DNA from: Clostridiales bacterium UBA8153
GTDB taxonomy: Bacteria; Bacillota; Sulfobacillia; UBA8153
Reading direction: 5' to 3'
Assembly: GCA_003449495.1 (NCBI GenBank)
Contig: DMHJ01000215.1
Location: 1-8,351, forward strand
Length of the DNA stretch: 8,351 nucleotides
Shown in pieces: positions 6,147 through 8,351 of this stretch. Both the position numbers and the translations under genes were made by a program. Positions within the stretch are counted from its first letter, which is position 1. Each line of letters starts with the position of its first letter. The notes beneath the pieces are model-generated. The model saw nothing but the letters and a program-made list of their open reading frames with translations, ran no database searches and was not told where the DNA came from.

Positions 6147-6908
6147 TTAGAGCTGTTTGAGCTTTCGTTCAAGAATCAGCCCGGCGCCGACAGCCAGAAC
6201 CCCACCCAGCGCAGCTACCTGTGCCAGTCTACCTACCCATTCGGTGGTGGGACCGAGTAAAATAGACCTCATCATCTCGGAGCTGATCGTCACGGGGTTC
6301 ACCATTGACAACAGATTGAGGGGCCATACGAGTGCTGCCTGGGGATAGAAGATGGTCGACGCGAACATCATGACCAGGGACACCAGGTTCATAGTGATAA
6401 GGAACGTTTGTATTGTCTTCACTGACCCACATATCACAAGGTACACAGATACAAGCGGAACACCCACCACGGGTAGCCCGACGAAGGCAACCAGCCACCG
6501 TAGGGTAGCCCATCGCAATCCAAACAACAGGGTCATCGAGGAGAACAGTAGCAGGGCATGAGAGGTCCCAACGATTGCCGTACCAAGGTATTTGGCCAGC
6601 ACATACATCCTCGGCGTGATCGGGCACGACATTATCTCAAGAAGCATCCCCGAGTCGCGCTCTTGAAACACCGACTGTGCGTTCATCATGCTACTGGTCA
6701 AGAGAGCGAGAACGGCAAGACCGGGAACGACAAAAGCGGCATAGGAGACGGACTCCCCGTTGTGGATAACGTCACCCACGGCTCGGCCCAGGGCAGTGGA
6801 GAGCAAGAGTGCGTAAAACACTGGAGTAACGAGGGATAGGACGACATTGGTCGTTGAGTACGTGTACATTTTGAGCTCACGGTATACCAAACCTCGCAGG
6901 CCTCTCAC
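6147..6908 (-). CDS. ABC-2 type exporter, permease subunit
   Basis: This is the membrane half of a two-gene ABC exporter. The 253-residue protein has about six hydrophobic segments: roughly 23-42, 57-77, 107-128, 134-158, 167-188 and 226-247. It has the ABC2_membrane layout, including VPGLAVLALLTSSMM after the first loop and the conserved QERDSGMLLEIMSCPITPRMYVLAKY block (about 81-106), where many relatives read ERExGTLExLxxTPxxxxExLLGK. A second family block, PLNLLSMVNPVTISSEMMRSIL, lies near the C-terminus. The GTG start (6906-6908) overlaps the ATPase stop as GTGA, so both subunits should be made together. The partner is the DrrA/CcmA-like ATPase just upstream. The substrate cannot be told from sequence: drugs, lipids, polysaccharides and peptides are all handled by this fold. 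GC is visibly lower than in the yicC operon, suggesting a separate origin. Confidence 0.9.
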   Translation of the reverse strand: MRGLRGLVYRELKMYTYSTTNVVLSLVTPVFYALLLSTALGRAVGDVIHNGESVSYAAFVVPGLAVLALLTSSMMNAQSVFQERDSGMLLEIMSCPITPRMYVLAKYLGTAIVGTSHALLLFSSMTLLFGLRWATLRWLVAFVGLPVVGVPLVSVYLVICGSVKTIQTFLITMNLVSLVMMFASTIFYPQAALVWPLNLLSMVNPVTISSEMMRSILLGPTTEWVGRLAQVAALGGVLAVGAGLILERKLKQL

Positions 6909-7870
6909 CTTTCGTCCCCCTCCCCGGTCAGTCGCATATAGGCCTCCTCAAACGTTACGGGCCGGATGGAAACAGCGGAGATGGTGGTAGCCTCGTGGTC
7001 ACGCACAGCATCTAGCACGCGAAGTAGAGCTGCTTCCGGGGAGTTGCTCTCGAACACCAGCTCTGTGCTAGAATGCCTGATCAGTTTGGCATCGGGTAGG
7101 TCACCGATGTTGGTATGCAGCTCGTCCGGGAAGCGTCCGTGGATCTCGATGACGTCTCCGCCGACCGACCGCGCCAAGTTACGGGGAGTGTCTGCCCGAA
7201 TCAGCTGGCCGCTCTTGATCACGAACGCCAAGTCACCAACTGCAGCCATCTCATGCAGGTCATGAGTTGTCCACAATACCGTAGCTCCTCTGGACGTAAG
7301 CTGGCGCACCTTGGCCCACAGGGTCCTTCTACTCTCCGGATCGACATTCATCGTCGGTTCGTCCATTACCAGCAGTGAGGGCTCAAGCAGCAAGGCTCTT
7401 ACGATTTGCACCTTCCGACCTTGACCGCCTGAGAGCGTGATCATGGGCCTCTGGAGTACGTCTTCCAAGCCGAACTCACGCAGCAATTCCCGGGCTTTGG
7501 CCTCACTGGCCGCGACGTCGAGACCACGCAGTCGAATATAGATCCGCACATTGTCCCAGACACTCAAGAAGCCATCGATGCCGCTACTCTGGTGGACAAT
7601 CGCAGTTTGGCCTCTGATCTGCATCCCTTGAGTTCTTGGGTCTAGTCCCAGTACCGTGACTTGTCCCGAATCGTAGCCGGTGACACCCAGGAGGATCTTG
7701 ACCAGCGTAGTCTTTCCTGACCCGTTCGGCCCGGCCAAACCGGCCAGGCTACCCCTGGGAACCTCCAGAGTCAGACCCGCGAGGGCTTGTACATGACCAT
7801 ACGCCTTCCGAACATCCTTGACTGCGATTGCCGGTGGACCGGCCACTTGCCATCCCTCCAGATGGGGCAT
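6905..7870 (-). CDS. ABC exporter, ATP-binding subunit (DrrA/CcmA-like)
   Basis: This cytoplasmic ATPase powers the adjacent permease. In the 321-residue protein the Walker A motif GPNGSGKT is at 47-54, the Q-loop Gln at 94 (VHQSSGID), the signature LSGGQ at 146-150, Walker B LLVMDEP at 166-172 and the switch His203 in TTHD. All catalytic residues are present. Residues from about 228 form the C-terminal extension common in DrrA-type proteins, ending in RPVTFEEAYMRLTGEGDE, which resembles the tail LEDxFLxLTG of the family. Two starts are possible: ATG 7870 with a weak GAAGGG, or GTG 7846 with a stronger GGAGGG 7 bases upstream, giving 313 residues. The second fits the usual short lead before the first strand equally well. 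It overlaps the permease start. The operon faces away from the right edge and converges on rpoZ. No regulator gene is visible beside it. Confidence 0.93.
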   Translation of the reverse strand: MPHLEGWQVAGPPAIAVKDVRKAYGHVQALAGLTLEVPRGSLAGLAGPNGSGKTTLVKILLGVTGYDSGQVTVLGLDPRTQGMQIRGQTAIVHQSSGIDGFLSVWDNVRIYIRLRGLDVAASEAKARELLREFGLEDVLQRPMITLSGGQGRKVQIVRALLLEPSLLVMDEPTMNVDPESRRTLWAKVRQLTSRGATVLWTTHDLHEMAAVGDLAFVIKSGQLIRADTPRNLARSVGGDVIEIHGRFPDELHTNIGDLPDAKLIRHSSTELVFESNSPEAALLRVLDAVRDHEATTISAVSIRPVTFEEAYMRLTGEGDER

Positions 7871-8035
7871 ACATGCCCTTCACGTATGCCAATGAAAGAG
7901 AAGCCGGTGGGACGCACTTGCTTATCTCCAACATGAAGGTGTACCGTATCCAGGGTAGCCGCGAGTAGCTGCCGCATCATCTCAGGCTGTTTGCTCAGCC
8001 GCATTTATGGGTACAGGGCAGGGCTAGCGTGACAA

Positions 8036-8113
8036 CTAGTTCGACCAAATCGTCGCATACGGAGGGGAGCTCGAAATCGATCGCGGATTGCGTTTCGGCC
8101 TCTCATCTACCAT
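8036..8113 (-). CDS. Micro-ORF (25 codons) upstream of the ABC exporter
   Basis: ATG 8113-8111 is preceded by GAAGGG (8127-8122) at an 8-base spacing, a workable RBS, and the frame runs to TAG at 8036-8038. An in-frame ATG also occurs two codons earlier. The peptide is basic at first (RPKRNPR) and then Ser/Pro-rich (SISSSPPY). It resembles no family I know. It could be a leader peptide for the exporter operon, but a 25-codon ORF with an SD-like sequence can easily occur by chance. Confidence 0.15.
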   Translation of the reverse strand: MVDERPKRNPRSISSSPPYATIWSN

Positions 8114-8125
8114 ACTCATCTCCCT

Positions 8126-8191
8126 TCACCACGCACCTAGCGCACCGCGCCCCCCGCCGCCCCAATTCCCATATTCATGGTAATCCGCCAT
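8126..8191 (-). CDS. Micro-ORF (21 codons), Gly-rich, upstream of the ABC exporter
   Basis: A perfect AAGGAGG (8201-8195) lies only 3 bases before ATG 8191, tighter than the usual 5-9. The peptide contains YHEYGNW followed by a GGGGRG run and ends GALGAW. Its TGA (8128-8126) overlaps the SD-like GAAGGG of the next micro-ORF, as in coupled genes. No precursor-peptide family is recognisable. This is a weak candidate, listed because an exporter follows on the same strand. Confidence 0.15.
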   Translation of the reverse strand: MADYHEYGNWGGGGRGALGAW

Positions 8192-8257
8192 ATTCCTCCT
8201 TGGCATGGTCAACCAAGGCTGCCGGTTAATGTATGCACGGCTCGACCTTCATCCCGC

Positions 8258-8350
8258 TTACTTGGGCAGTATAGTCCCTCGTGCTGCCAGTTTGGAATAG
8301 ACCCGCATTGCAGAACCAATGCGGAAGAAAGAGTACAAACGGCTACGTAC
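8258..8350 (-). CDS. Possible C-terminal end of a gene entering from the right (partial)
   Basis: A - strand frame is open from the window edge to TAA at 8258-8260, 30 residues. It contains RLYSFFRIGSAMRVYSKLAARG and ends ILPK. The amphipathic, basic composition is plausible for a protein end, but no family is recognised and 30 open codons at an edge are weak evidence. The stretch 7871-8257 holds only the two micro-ORFs and no convincing gene or promoter. Confidence 0.2.
   Translation of the reverse strand, partial: VRSRLYSFFRIGSAMRVYSKLAARGTILPK
8303..8324. repeat. Perfect 8-bp inverted repeat
   Basis: CCGCATTG (8303-8310) and CAATGCGG (8317-8324) are exact complements separated by CAGAAC. 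No T run follows on either strand, so it is not a plain terminator. It could be an operator-like dyad, or an RNA hairpin within the possible partial gene that covers it. Confidence 0.3.
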
Positions 8351-8351
8351 C

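Noticed and set aside
7771..8004. 77-codon - strand ORF upstream of and overlapping the exporter ATPase
   Set aside because: It lacks an RBS, overlaps the ATPase by about 100 bases in another frame and matches no family. The overlapping part is explained by the ATPase.
8029..8229. 66-codon + strand ORF near the right end
   Set aside because: Ser/Pro/His-rich composition, no RBS and no recognisable motif. It looks like a chance frame.

Overview
The window suggests a GC-rich, probably anaerobic or thermophilic member of the Bacillota. The main evidence is the order yicC – (mIHF-type gene) – remA – gmk – rpoZ on the + strand. A yicC–remA–gmk–rpoZ block with remA (DUF370) is a Bacillota hallmark, while the extra gene encodes an integration host factor of the actinobacterial (mIHF) type. 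I cannot name the genus.

Layout. (1) 1-1251: the possible tail of an upstream gene, then an intact M20-family metallopeptidase/deacylase gene with start and stop overlapping as ATGA. (2) 1252-3379: about 2.1 kb of decayed DNA with no intact gene. It holds a possible fragment of a PHP-domain phosphatase (+), a frameshifted FAD-dependent oxidoreductase remnant (-) and a frameshifted GH15 glucoamylase-like remnant (+). The last two are both missing their N-termini and meet head to head near 2565. (3) 3391-5707: the tight, intact housekeeping operon yicC–mihF–remA–gmk–rpoZ, with RBSs or GTGA overlaps between genes, closed by a clear intrinsic terminator at 5733-5770. (4) 5771-6146: no convincing gene, but a striking inverted-repeat structure at 6025-6095. 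(5) 6147-7870: a two-gene ABC-2 exporter on the - strand (ATPase, then permease, GTGA overlap), visibly lower in GC than the left half. (6) 7871-8351: no convincing gene. There are two micro-ORFs with SD-like sequences upstream of the exporter, an inverted repeat, and possibly the last 30 codons of a gene entering from the right.

How the genes fit together. The central operon combines RNA turnover (YicC), two small DNA-binding architectural or regulatory proteins (mIHF type and RemA), GMP phosphorylation (Gmk) and the RNA polymerase omega subunit. Gmk has an unusual P-loop without the usual Ser/Thr after the lysine. The exporter genes and the decayed block look like accessory DNA around this conserved core. 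The coaBC and priA genes that often follow rpoZ in Bacillota are absent here.

I do not see CRISPR arrays, rRNA, tRNA, a recognisable complete insertion sequence or a defence system. The most unusual features are the mIHF-type gene inside a remA–gmk operon and the degenerate Gmk P-loop.
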